NCBI GenBank assembly: GCA_964609155.1
Contig: CAZSRF010000019.1
Coordinates: 1 to 43,935, forward strand
Direction: 5' to 3'
DNA from: JAGOUU01 sp964609155
GTDB taxonomy: Bacteria > Pseudomonadota > Gammaproteobacteria > JAGOUU01
DNA: 43,935 nt
The position numbers were made by a program, and so were the translations under genes. Shown piece after piece: positions 33,465-41,467 of the stretch (its first letter is position 1; the number at the start of each line of letters is the position of its first letter). A model generated the notes under the pieces. That model made no database searches. It was not told where the DNA came from and was given only the letters and a program-made list of their open reading frames with translations.

Positions 33465-36125
33465 ATGCACCAATATATAATTCTAGATGAAAATGGTTTG
33501 ATCGATACTAAAAGAACGATTGCTAAGGCTATTAGTGCAATCATTGGGGTTGATGAGATCGTATCAGGTTTTGATATTATTCATCTTGATGGTAAAGCAT
33601 CGTTTGGGTTAATATTCCGCGAAGGAGTTATGGATGCTGCTCGAACTTTTATAGAAGCACATCCTGCGTTAGGTCAGCTTTATGTACCTACAGCAGCTGC
33701 AGCAGCATCGGCAGCAGCATCTGTGCCTATCATACTGTTAAATAAGACAGATAATATTATTTATCTTTTTATGACACTATTAAAAAGTAATGAATTATTG
33801 ACTGATGCTGCTGTTCCTCCTTTTGCTAGGGTTGATTTTTTAGAGTTATTTGCAGCTCAAGTTATTGAGCCATTAATTTTTTATGGTCAAAGAAAAGATG
33901 AAATGAAAGTTGGCCTAACACCAATTGAGTTTGAAGATGGTAAAATAAGGATTACTCTTAGAGGAATAATACCTGGTAGCGATAATGCAATTTTTCAGCA
34001 CGATAGATTAGATGAGCTTGCATTAATCTGCTTTGACTCTACTGATGCTCATGCTGCAACCACATTAAAACTAATAAAAATATTATTAATTTCTATAAGG
34101 AAAAATTATCTTGAACGTCGCTCGGAACATGGTGCTTTACTGTTTGAGATAAATTGTCAACCTGTAAGGATTAGCTCTCTGAAGGTCACAGAAGGCAAAA
34201 GGTTAATGATAATATCTAGTTTGGTTGATAGTAGTTATCCACCTGATCGTTCACAATTGAAACGATTTCAATCTTTTTTAAAGACTGTGCTGGGAGATGA
34301 GATTAAAGTAGTTTTGTCTATGTATTCATCTAGTACTTGCATAGAAATACAAAGCTTAACAGGTTCATTTTTTAAAGAAAGAGAGATTGAGCATATTTGC
34401 AGAAAGCTATTAGATATTCAAACTGTTGTGTTACATCCGGCCACTAAAGAAAAAATTATTGAAGAAGTTGGTTCTCTTGGAGCAAAACTTTTACCAGCCC
34501 CAGGTGAGGTACGACATGTTTTTGATGGCAGTGATGCAACTCATGATTTCTTTTCTATATTTAACGATCAGATTTCGCAATGTACATTTGCAAATCCAAT
34601 AGTAATTGGAAGGGATGGTCATAGTTATAGTATGGAGACATATAGAAGGTTCATGACCGACTCTAAACCGTCTAATCCTTTGACAAGAGAACCTCTGGGA
34701 GATATTGCTTTTAGAGAAAATAGATTACTCAAAGTTATTATGCTGCATTATACTGAGCATCATTCTTATGAAATGCCGGAAGCACTAAAAGCCATGAAGG
34801 AGCCTGTTATTTTACCTAATGGTGAAACTTATGATGAAGAACAGGTGTATGGTTTTTTCTTTGCACAACATGCCCTAGCAACACTATCTGAAAGATATAT
34901 GCAAAGAAAAGATTTGATTGCTAGATATGGTTCGTTAAAATTCTCTGTAGGTGGTTGTGAATTAACGTTAAATGATATATGGCCTAATCGTGCAATACAA
35001 AATTTAATCGATTTTTATAATACTACTATCGAGACAAATCCGGATTCAACGGTTATCGAAGGCGAAGGTGCTGTAGAAAAGCCACTGATTTCTTTAGCTG
35101 CCACCGTGGCAAGTTTAGTAGTTAATGATGATGCTTTATCGAGAGACGAAGCTAGAGATTTAGTATGCACTGATCCTAGCAAGTTACCAGTAAATGCTAT
35201 CTATACTCGTGAGCCATCAGCACTGCGTTTGGACTTTAAAAGCTCAAAACTGTCAGATAGTATTTTTAGTTTATTAATTCGTAATAATATAGTGGCACAA
35301 TATGATAATAAAGGTGGGCCTTTTTCATCCAGAAGATGTATTACAATTGATGAGAGGGATTTACATAAGTTTATTGTTACAGTTTGTAAATATAGTGCAG
35401 AATCTGATTTAGGTCGGGCTTTACTAGGTTTACCTGGTGGTGCTGCTGAATATACTGCAGCAATTCCTGCGGCGACAACAGTCCGGACTGCGGCTCCTAT
35501 GGATAGTAGTATACTTATGTTTTTAAGAGCCATGTTTTATGGTAATGAAACTGAGTTAGGAGAGGCAATTAAAAACTTACCTCCTAGTTTGCGAGAATCA
35601 CACTCTAGATATTCTTGGTTGAGCCCAACAAGAACAGAAGTAGTTGATGCCCCTATTGCTGCGTCTGTTGCTCCTGCGGTATCGGCAGTTGCTTCTGCAA
35701 TTACTCCTACAGGACTTTTTAACGCCTTTTTAGGTAGCGCTGCAGGATCGGTATCACTTGCTGGGGGCGGGGGGCTATCTCCCATGGGAGCGCATTGGGC
35801 ACCACAAGCATCTTGGTCACCACAGGGAGCAGGGCTTGGAGCACCACCAGCATTTCCTTGGCCACCACTGCCTATGGGAGGAAGTTTGGGATCACCTCCG
35901 TCGTTAGCGCCGCATCCGGCACCGCTAGCGCTACCAGGAGCCCTTGGAACATTCCTTGGAGCCTTATGGCCTGGAGTAGCTCCTCAATCAACTTATCCAG
36001 CACCGCTAATGGTGCAGCAGCCACAGCCTGGGACTGGAGTAGCTTCTCAACAGGCAGGCTCTCTGCTACCATCATTACCACCATCTTCACCAAATGATGG
36101 TAGTACAATGGACATGTCACCATGA
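33465..36125 (+). CDS. Tandem U-box protein, putative E3 ubiquitin ligase effector (886 residues)
   Basis: A strong ribosome site (AGAGGGG) precedes the ATG. Residues 1-360 match nothing I recognise and include an Ala-rich patch (TAAAAASAAAS). Residues ~363-432 read as a U-box: NPIVIGRDGHSYSMETYRRF, then NPLTREPL and NRLLKVIM. These are the DPV...G.TY.R..I...F...P.TR.PL...L..N..LK..I positions of eukaryotic U-boxes. A second U-box-like start follows at 444 (KEPVILPNGETYDEEQVYGF). It has a long insertion before its closing PNRAIQNLIDFY. Legionella LubX also has two U-boxes. The last ~130 residues are Pro/Gly/Ala/Ser-rich (WPPLPMGGSLGSPPS). There are no Cys/His zinc ligands, as expected for U-boxes. 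Likely translocated into a host; activity and delivery are inferred. Confidence 0.8.
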   Translation: MHQYIILDENGLIDTKRTIAKAISAIIGVDEIVSGFDIIHLDGKASFGLIFREGVMDAARTFIEAHPALGQLYVPTAAAAASAAASVPIILLNKTDNIIYLFMTLLKSNELLTDAAVPPFARVDFLELFAAQVIEPLIFYGQRKDEMKVGLTPIEFEDGKIRITLRGIIPGSDNAIFQHDRLDELALICFDSTDAHAATTLKLIKILLISIRKNYLERRSEHGALLFEINCQPVRISSLKVTEGKRLMIISSLVDSSYPPDRSQLKRFQSFLKTVLGDEIKVVLSMYSSSTCIEIQSLTGSFFKEREIEHICRKLLDIQTVVLHPATKEKIIEEVGSLGAKLLPAPGEVRHVFDGSDATHDFFSIFNDQISQCTFANPIVIGRDGHSYSMETYRRFMTDSKPSNPLTREPLGDIAFRENRLLKVIMLHYTEHHSYEMPEALKAMKEPVILPNGETYDEEQVYGFFFAQHALATLSERYMQRKDLIARYGSLKFSVGGCELTLNDIWPNRAIQNLIDFYNTTIETNPDSTVIEGEGAVEKPLISLAATVASLVVNDDALSRDEARDLVCTDPSKLPVNAIYTREPSALRLDFKSSKLSDSIFSLLIRNNIVAQYDNKGGPFSSRRCITIDERDLHKFIVTVCKYSAESDLGRALLGLPGGAAEYTAAIPAATTVRTAAPMDSSILMFLRAMFYGNETELGEAIKNLPPSLRESHSRYSWLSPTRTEVVDAPIAASVAPAVSAVASAITPTGLFNAFLGSAAGSVSLAGGGGLSPMGAHWAPQASWSPQGAGLGAPPAFPWPPLPMGGSLGSPPSLAPHPAPLALPGALGTFLGALWPGVAPQSTYPAPLMVQQPQPGTGVASQQAGSLLPSLPPSSPNDGSTMDMSP

Positions 36126-36133
36126 TGAAACTA

Positions 36134-36167
36134 GATTGTGCCAGACACAAGAGTGTTTGGCACAATC
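36134..36167 (+). terminator. Strong hairpin after the U-box gene
   Basis: GATTGTGCCA-g-ACAC (36134-36148), a 4-base loop, then GTGT-t-TGGCACAATC (36153-36167): 14 paired bases with one symmetric G/T mismatch. It begins 8 bases after the stop. No long T run follows, so it may be an RNA-stabilising or Rho-assisted end rather than a classical terminator. Confidence 0.6.
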
Positions 36168-36185
36168 CTTCTAGGCCTGAACGCA

Positions 36186-36211
36186 TACCCTGTTATAGCT
36201 ATTACAGGGTA
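36186..36211. terminator. Second hairpin in the convergent U-box/nth intergenic region
   Basis: TACCCTGT (36186-36193) pairs perfectly with ACAGGGTA (36204-36211) across a 10-base loop. It lies between the U-box gene and the opposing nth gene and could serve either strand. Confidence 0.45.
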
Positions 36212-36261
36212 GTGTACAGCTAATTCTAATCATTATCTAAAATTAACAGTCAGAAAATTGA

Positions 36262-36897
36262 TTATTTTACTAATGATTGGTAATAGCCACATAAATCTGC
36301 CAAAAAACATGCGTTACATTTAGGTTTTCTAGCAATACAAATATATCTTCCATGTAAAATTAGCCAGTGATGAGCATCTTTTAAGAATTCAGATGGAACA
36401 TTTTTTAGAAGTTTTTTTTCAACTTCTAAAACATTCTTGCCAGGTGCTAGACCTAACCGATTAGAAACTCGAAATATATGAGTATCTACAGCGATAGTAT
36501 GCTCACCAAAAGCTGTGTTTAATACTACATTAGCTGTTTTGCGACCTACGCCTGGTAAGCTTTCAAGGCTTTCTCTGTTATTAGGCACAACGCTGTTATA
36601 TTCTTTAATTAGTTTTTCACAAGTTAAAATAATATTTTTAGCTTTTGAATTATATAGCCCTATAGTTTTAATATATTCTTTAAGTTTAGTTTCACCTAAA
36701 TGATAAATTTTCTCTGGGGTATTATATTTTTTAAATAGCTTTGCGGTAGCTTTATTGACACTGATATCTGTAGCCTGTGCTGATAAAATAACTGCTATTA
36801 ACAGCTCAAATTCAGAGCAATAATGTAATTCGGTGGTTGGTTCGGGGTTATGTTCTTTTAATCTTTGGAATACTTGATAGCGTTGCTGGAAGTTCAT
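36262..36897 (-). CDS. nth: Endonuclease III (DNA glycosylase/AP lyase)
   Basis: The start is the ATG at 36897; this gives 211 residues, as in E. coli, and places the catalytic residues at exactly Lys120 and Asp138. Motifs: SAQATD, the helix-hairpin-helix LPGVGRKTANVVL, VDTHIFRVSNRLGL, and the iron-sulfur cluster loop C-x6-C-x2-C-x5-C (CIARKPKCNACFLADLC). It removes oxidised pyrimidines in base excision repair. The start lies about 50 bases inside the end of rnfE, a larger overlap than usual, consistent with the common rnfE-nth order. Confidence 0.96.
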   Translation of the reverse strand: MNFQQRYQVFQRLKEHNPEPTTELHYCSEFELLIAVILSAQATDISVNKATAKLFKKYNTPEKIYHLGETKLKEYIKTIGLYNSKAKNIILTCEKLIKEYNSVVPNNRESLESLPGVGRKTANVVLNTAFGEHTIAVDTHIFRVSNRLGLAPGKNVLEVEKKLLKNVPSEFLKDAHHWLILHGRYICIARKPKCNACFLADLCGYYQSLVK

Positions 36898-37567
36898 AAG
36901 CTTTGGGTTTTGTTCGTTTGGATAAATCAATAGAGGGATTGTCATCGCAAGTTAGATAATTTTTTAATGCTATCAAAAAGCCCAGAGTTAAAAAAGCACC
37001 AGGAGGTAATAAAGCAAGAATAAAATGATATGGTTGATGACTGAAGTTAATTACCCAGTTTTTTGCAGGCTCGCCAAATAATTGATCAAAGTGAGCAAAT
37101 AAAGTACCCTGGCCTAAAATTTCTCTAAGGCTACCTAAAATTAATAAAACAATACAAAAGCCCAATCCATTAGCCAAGCCATCTAATATGGCCTTGAAGA
37201 TAGTGTTTTTATAAGCATAAGCTTCAATACGAGCTAAAATAACGCAATTTGTCGTGATTAAAGCTAAATAAACACCCAATGTTTTATATAAATCATAACT
37301 GTAAGATTGAAGAAGGATTAATAAACAAGTGACAATACTTGCAATAAGCAACATGAAATAGGGGATTCGTATATTATAGTTAATGTATTTTTTAATTCCA
37401 GCGATAGTGGCATTGCAAAGCACGAGTACGACAATACTCGCTAGCCCTAAAGTCATGGCATTAACGGCGGTGTTAGAAACAGCAAGTAAAGGACATAAAC
37501 CTAATAATTGTGTTAACGCAGGGTTATTGGTCCACAGACCATTTTTTATTATTTTTAATTTTGACAT
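36848..37567 (-). CDS. rnfE: Rnf/Rsx electron transport complex subunit E
   Basis: A protein of 239 residues, a polytopic inner-membrane protein. The N-terminus IIKNGLWTNNPALTQLLGLCPLLAVSNTAVNAMTLGLA is the family signature. ITTNCVILARIEAYA carries the conserved Cys of the membrane iron-sulfur site, and LGSLREILGQGTLF and ALLPPGAFLTLGFLIA follow. The C-terminal tail beyond the last helix is about 40 residues and hydrophilic. RnfE works with RnfA to bind a cluster inside the membrane and shuttle electrons. The start overlaps the end of rnfG by 13 bases. rnfA, B, C and D are not next to it here. Confidence 0.94.
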   Translation of the reverse strand: MSKLKIIKNGLWTNNPALTQLLGLCPLLAVSNTAVNAMTLGLASIVVLVLCNATIAGIKKYINYNIRIPYFMLLIASIVTCLLILLQSYSYDLYKTLGVYLALITTNCVILARIEAYAYKNTIFKAILDGLANGLGFCIVLLILGSLREILGQGTLFAHFDQLFGEPAKNWVINFSHQPYHFILALLPPGAFLTLGFLIALKNYLTCDDNPSIDLSKRTKPKAYELPATLSSIPKIKRT

Positions 37568-38199
37568 AACGTAGGATGTTTTTCTAATAATAATAAACTG
37601 TTGTAAATTGCTTTAGTAACAGCTTGTGAAGTTATTGTTGCTCCTGAGATGCTATCAATTGTAGTTGGATCTGAGTCTAGTGTTGCGGAAGATTTTGTTA
37701 CTTTCCATGGGTTGATGCTTAATACTTTATTTTTAAATTGAGATAGCCAATTGCTTTTTTCAGGTTCTATTAGATCGCCTAAACCAGGTGTTTCTTGATG
37801 ATGTAAAATTTTAATATCTAAGATACGGAAATCTGCTGTAGATTTTTTTTTGTTTGGGGTGGCTTGAATTGCTATGAGTAAGTTGATGTTACCATTATAA
37901 CCATCTGGAGCTGTCGTGTTTAAGATCACGGCTTGAACTTCTTCGTTATACTTAGCTAAATAGGCCTCTGTTGGATTTTTTTGCTCGAGATAATCCAAGC
38001 ATTTGGGATCTGAGATAATTATTGTGGAGTTTAAAATATTATTATTATATTTAACAGCAGTTAACAAGCTACCTAGTTGCGACTGATAAGCGTTATTTTT
38101 CTGAGAATTAATTCTGTCTTTTGAATAGTGGTAGAGAAAGGCTAAAATAGTCAAGCAAAATGCAGCTATAAAATAGCTATGCAGTAATATTTTTTTCAT
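37555..38199 (-). CDS. rnfG: Rnf/Rsx electron transport complex subunit G (FMN-binding)
   Basis: A protein of 214 residues. One N-terminal membrane helix (FIAAFCLTILAFLYHYS) anchors a periplasmic FMN-binding domain. The covalent-FMN motif is SGAT (Ser185-Thr188) in DSISGATITSQAV, where FMN is linked to the Thr. The conserved HHQETPGLGDLIE is also present. RnfG passes electrons between RnfD and the rest of the complex. It is directly followed by rnfE. Upstream lies the DedA/LssY fusion gene, not rnfD, so the operon is split relative to the usual rnfABCDGE order. Confidence 0.93.
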   Translation of the reverse strand: MKKILLHSYFIAAFCLTILAFLYHYSKDRINSQKNNAYQSQLGSLLTAVKYNNNILNSTIIISDPKCLDYLEQKNPTEAYLAKYNEEVQAVILNTTAPDGYNGNINLLIAIQATPNKKKSTADFRILDIKILHHQETPGLGDLIEPEKSNWLSQFKNKVLSINPWKVTKSSATLDSDPTTIDSISGATITSQAVTKAIYNSLLLLEKHPTLCQN

Positions 38200-38219
38200 A
38201 AAACTTGGTAAAGGTTAAT

Positions 38220-38258
38220 GCACAAGTTAACCTGCGTTCCGCCCGGAACAAGTTGTGC
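38220..38258. other. Nested hairpin between the DedA/LssY-type gene and rnfG
   Basis: An outer stem GCACAA (38220-38225) / TTGTGC (38253-38258) encloses an inner stem GTTCC (38236-38240) / GGAAC (38245-38249) with loop GCCC. It is markedly more GC-rich than its surroundings. It could terminate the upstream minus-strand transcript or act in the rnfG leader. Confidence 0.4.
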
Positions 38259-38321
38259 AAGTGCACCAACCCTTAAAGTAAGTATAGTTTATAATCTAAA
38301 AAATCTATGTTAACTGGTAAA

Positions 38322-40394
38322 TTAATTTAATAATAATATTTTTAAATCATCATCAGCCAGCGTTTGATCAGATATAGTAATAACTTTTGAATTTAATTGT
38401 TTCTGTTTAGGGTTTAAAATTTTAGTAAAATTATCTACAGCATCAGAAAACTCTCGCTGTGGCCAGTGTTTTAATACAACTAAAGTATCGAATAACTTTT
38501 GGGGTTTAAAATATTCAACTGTACCAACCCAGAGCGTCTTATTATTAATGAAATAAGGTGACTGCCATAGTCTAATAACAAGAATTTTATTATTTTGTTC
38601 TTGACGACTGTAAGTGATAACTGGAGGATGATCTTGATAATAAGCTGGTGTAATAGGTAGATTGGATATTTTGGGATCATTTTCTAGATAGTTCAATATA
38701 GATTTGAAACCAAAAGCAGGTTGAGATTGCCACAGATTCTCTTGAAGAAGTAATTGGATGTTTTCGATATCGCCTAACCATTGTATATTGATAATAGGAT
38801 CGCTAATTGAGCTAAACAAATTATCCTGAGTGTGCCAAGTCTCAAAATCTAAATTTTCAGTATCAAGGTTTTGATGAACAGTAGCTAAATTATAGTCAGG
38901 TTTTATATTAGATAAATAAACAATGCACGTATTTACAAAACAGATGGTAAAGATAATAAAGCATGAGGCAATATTGAATTGTTTTTTGTTGATATTTTCA
39001 ATTGGTTTTTGCCAATAAAAGATACAGAAGATTAGCAGTAAACAACAGGAAAGCAAAATAGCACCCAGGATGTCGCTAAGCCATACTTGGCCTAAGTATA
39101 ATTTTATAAGAATAAAAAGTATTAAAATACAGCCAGCAAGGAAGTTATAACTCGATTTTACAAATTCTTTCGGATCATTAGAATATTTTATAATGCCTAT
39201 GTAACCAATTAACAAGGCTAAGAGGCCAATGCTGACATTTGGAAAGGATGTATGATACAAATTAGAATAGGTCGAAGCAAGCTGATAAGGAGCAGGATAC
39301 TTGACTATATAAGAAACAAAATAAGTGGTAGCAAAAAAAGCTAACAACAAGCCTGAGCTAATATATATAGGACGATTGATAATAAATTGTTTATTAAAAA
39401 TAGTTGTGTTAACACGCTGATGGTTAAAAGAATTATTTATTGCAAAATAAATAAAATAGCCTAAAAATATAATTATCAATAGAAATTCAGAAACATTACT
39501 ATCTATGATGAGTAAAACGTGATTTAAGATAGGCGATGTATTTAATAACAGAGCTAGATGTTTAAAGAAAGGATTTAAAGCTGTTGTGAAAAAATGAAGC
39601 TTGGTGAAGACAATAAACAAGATAGTTACTGATAAGGCTAGTATTAGAAACAAAAAGCTATCAACTTGGTGTTTCTTATGGGTGAGAGGGTGTGAAATAA
39701 TTTTCTGTAAAAAAGTCAGTGAATTGTTTTCTGCATAGAACCAAATTCTTGATCCCCAGCGATTAAATTTATGTTTTAATCCGCGCCAAATATTTTTTAC
39801 GATGATGCTGGAAAACCAAAAAATAATTAAAGCCAAGAAAACGATAGCAGTAAGTTTTCTGCCAATTCCTGCAGGCAATGTTTGCAACGTATTACCAAAA
39901 ATAATACCTGGGATTAGATGTGATGGTGCCCAGAGCAAAGCAGAAATAATATTGACTGTATAAAATTGCAGTTGTGGCATTTTCATCATACCAGCGATAG
40001 CTGGAATCATTGGGCGCACGGGGCCAGCAAATCTACCAATAACAACACTCTTCTTACCATGACGTGCAAAGAACTTTTCACAGCGTAAAATCACATCAGG
40101 ATATTTGCGAAAGATATACCAATCACGAATACGCTGTTGATAATGTCTTCCAATTTGATAGCTAATAGCATCTCCAGCTACAGCACCTAGTATAGCAGTG
40201 ATCATCGCAGGCCATAAAGAAATGTAGCCGATTCCGATCATTGTACCTATGGCAAGCATTATAGTAAGCCCTGGAACAACTAAGCCTACAACTACTAACG
40301 ATTCACTCAAGGAAATTAAAAAGATCAATAAATAGGAATAATTAGGGTTGTTACTTACCCAGATAAGTAAGTTATTTATAATATCTGTGGCCAT
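38322..40394 (-). CDS. DedA (SNARE-associated) - PAP2-like - LssY C-terminal domain membrane protein
   Basis: A protein of 690 residues. Residues ~1-205 are a DedA/SNARE-associated domain: ESLVVVGLVVPG, AGDAISYQIGRHY, and the FFARHGKKSVVIGRFAGPVRPMIPAIAGM motif with its conserved Arg and Gly-Pro. The middle has ~8 helices in the place of a PAP2 phosphatase, but the catalytic motifs are degraded: SFPNVS stands where SFPSGH is expected, and GQVWLSDILGA lacks the His of GxHWxSDxxxG. The C-terminal ~150 residues (IQWLGDIENIQLLLQENLW, RLWQSPY, LWVGTVEY) match the LssY C-terminal domain, named for a Legionella secretion-locus protein. DedA proteins are lipid flippases or scramblases. It is therefore probably a lipid-handling membrane protein without phosphatase activity. 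Confidence 0.85.
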   Translation of the reverse strand: MATDIINNLLIWVSNNPNYSYLLIFLISLSESLVVVGLVVPGLTIMLAIGTMIGIGYISLWPAMITAILGAVAGDAISYQIGRHYQQRIRDWYIFRKYPDVILRCEKFFARHGKKSVVIGRFAGPVRPMIPAIAGMMKMPQLQFYTVNIISALLWAPSHLIPGIIFGNTLQTLPAGIGRKLTAIVFLALIIFWFSSIIVKNIWRGLKHKFNRWGSRIWFYAENNSLTFLQKIISHPLTHKKHQVDSFLFLILALSVTILFIVFTKLHFFTTALNPFFKHLALLLNTSPILNHVLLIIDSNVSEFLLIIIFLGYFIYFAINNSFNHQRVNTTIFNKQFIINRPIYISSGLLLAFFATTYFVSYIVKYPAPYQLASTYSNLYHTSFPNVSIGLLALLIGYIGIIKYSNDPKEFVKSSYNFLAGCILILFILIKLYLGQVWLSDILGAILLSCCLLLIFCIFYWQKPIENINKKQFNIASCFIIFTICFVNTCIVYLSNIKPDYNLATVHQNLDTENLDFETWHTQDNLFSSISDPIINIQWLGDIENIQLLLQENLWQSQPAFGFKSILNYLENDPKISNLPITPAYYQDHPPVITYSRQEQNNKILVIRLWQSPYFINNKTLWVGTVEYFKPQKLFDTLVVLKHWPQREFSDAVDNFTKILNPKQKQLNSKVITISDQTLADDDLKILLLN

Positions 40395-40421
40395 AGCGAA
40401 TATATATCTAATTTTAATGTC

Positions 40422-41060
40422 TTAATTATAACCCAATAACTTTATTAATTCTGCAGATAGTTTATCTACAATAGCGGAGCGAGATAATGTTTTACTCAAT
40501 TGACTAATATTGGCGATCTGTAGATTATCAAAACCACATGGATTAATATAACTAAAAGGCAACAGATCCATATTATAGTTTAAAGCGAGCCCATGGTAAG
40601 TGCATCCACGTCGTACTCGCAGGCCAATAGAGCAGATTTTAGTTTTTTTATTATTTAAATCAATGTAGATACCAGGAGCATTCGGATCAGAGTAACTGGT
40701 AATATGGTAATGTTGTAACGTATTAATTACTGCTGTCTCAATAAGAGTAACAAGTTGGCGAATTGACAATTGTAACTGTCTTAAATTTAATAAAAGATAA
40801 ATCACAATTTGACCTGGACCGTGGTATGTTACCTGGCCACCACGGTCAGATTGTATAATGGGAATATTATGATTATTATTCAAAATATGCTCTGCTTTAC
40901 CAGCTTGTCCTTGTGTAAACACAGGGGTATGCTCTAGAATCCATATTTCATCTTTTGTTTCGGGGGTTCGCTTATCAGTAAAATTCTGCATGGCGGACCA
41001 GATAGTTTGATAATCTTGTAATTTATTATCAAAATTTCTAATAGTTATTTTTTCTGTCAT
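40422..41060 (-). CDS. lipB: Octanoyl-ACP:protein N-octanoyltransferase (LipB)
   Basis: A protein of 212 residues, normal for the family. Motifs: EHTPVFTQG, the signature DRGGQVTYHGPGQIVIYLLL, the catalytic Lys141 in TKICSIGLRV, THGLALN in the form CTYHGLALN, and the catalytic Cys175 in YINPCGF. LipB moves octanoate from ACP to lipoyl-dependent enzymes for lipoic acid synthesis; lipA is not in the window. Its ATG overlaps the stop of the upstream DUF493 gene by ATGA, the classic ybeD-lipB arrangement. Confidence 0.96.
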   Translation of the reverse strand: MTEKITIRNFDNKLQDYQTIWSAMQNFTDKRTPETKDEIWILEHTPVFTQGQAGKAEHILNNNHNIPIIQSDRGGQVTYHGPGQIVIYLLLNLRQLQLSIRQLVTLIETAVINTLQHYHITSYSDPNAPGIYIDLNNKKTKICSIGLRVRRGCTYHGLALNYNMDLLPFSYINPCGFDNLQIANISQLSKTLSRSAIVDKLSAELIKLLGYN

Positions 41061-41416
41061 AACACCATAATAATATTTTTATTTGCAACTAAGTCTTGAT
41101 AGATGCAATCAATATGTTCTTTGCTTATAGCTTTAATAACGACAGTGACAGATAAATAATTACCTTTAGAACTGTTATGAGTGGTAGTTGGGATAAATTC
41201 CATATCTGGGGAATGTTTGTGTACGATTGATGTTGCAAACTCTTCTAGGTTAAACTCAGAATGGCTGAAAACTTTAATCGGAAAATCACAGGGGAATTGA
41301 AGTAACTCAAGCTTATCTTGCTTATTTTGTTGGAGTTTAGCTTTTGTACTGATATTTTGGCCTTTGCCTGTTTTTTTGGGATTCTTAGTATGTCTGGGTG
41401 GTTTATTTTTTGTCAT
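41057..41416 (-). CDS. ybeD: YbeD-like DUF493 protein with basic N-terminal extension
   Basis: A protein of 119 residues. The C-terminal ~85 residues are a YbeD/DUF493 ferredoxin-like domain: LLQFPCDFPIKVFSHSE, then GNYLSVTVVIKAISKEHIDCIYQDL and KNIIMVL. This small domain is structurally like regulatory ACT domains, but its role is not settled. The first ~35 residues are Lys/Gln-rich (basic) and absent from the 87-residue E. coli protein. Coupled by ATGA overlap to lipB. The neighbours dacA, dat and lipB match the usual gammaproteobacterial order. Confidence 0.88.
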   Translation of the reverse strand: MTKNKPPRHTKNPKKTGKGQNISTKAKLQQNKQDKLELLQFPCDFPIKVFSHSEFNLEEFATSIVHKHSPDMEFIPTTTHNSSKGNYLSVTVVIKAISKEHIDCIYQDLVANKNIIMVL

Positions 41417-41467
41417 ATTGATCGTTTAACTAAAATTAGAGTTGGTTTAGTCGATTAGTTTAGTAGT

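Noticed and set aside
31985..36125. Bacterial ubiquitin-like conjugation (Bil-type) or MoxR-vWA ATPase system
   Set aside because: No E1, E2, ubiquitin-like, deubiquitinase or MoxR ATPase gene is present in the window; the U-box pair is better explained by use of a host's system.
35201..36186. Several open frames on both strands opposite or within the U-box gene's 3' part
   Set aside because: They arise from the GC-rich low-complexity coding sequence of the U-box protein; composition mirrors its repeats and no ribosome sites precede them.
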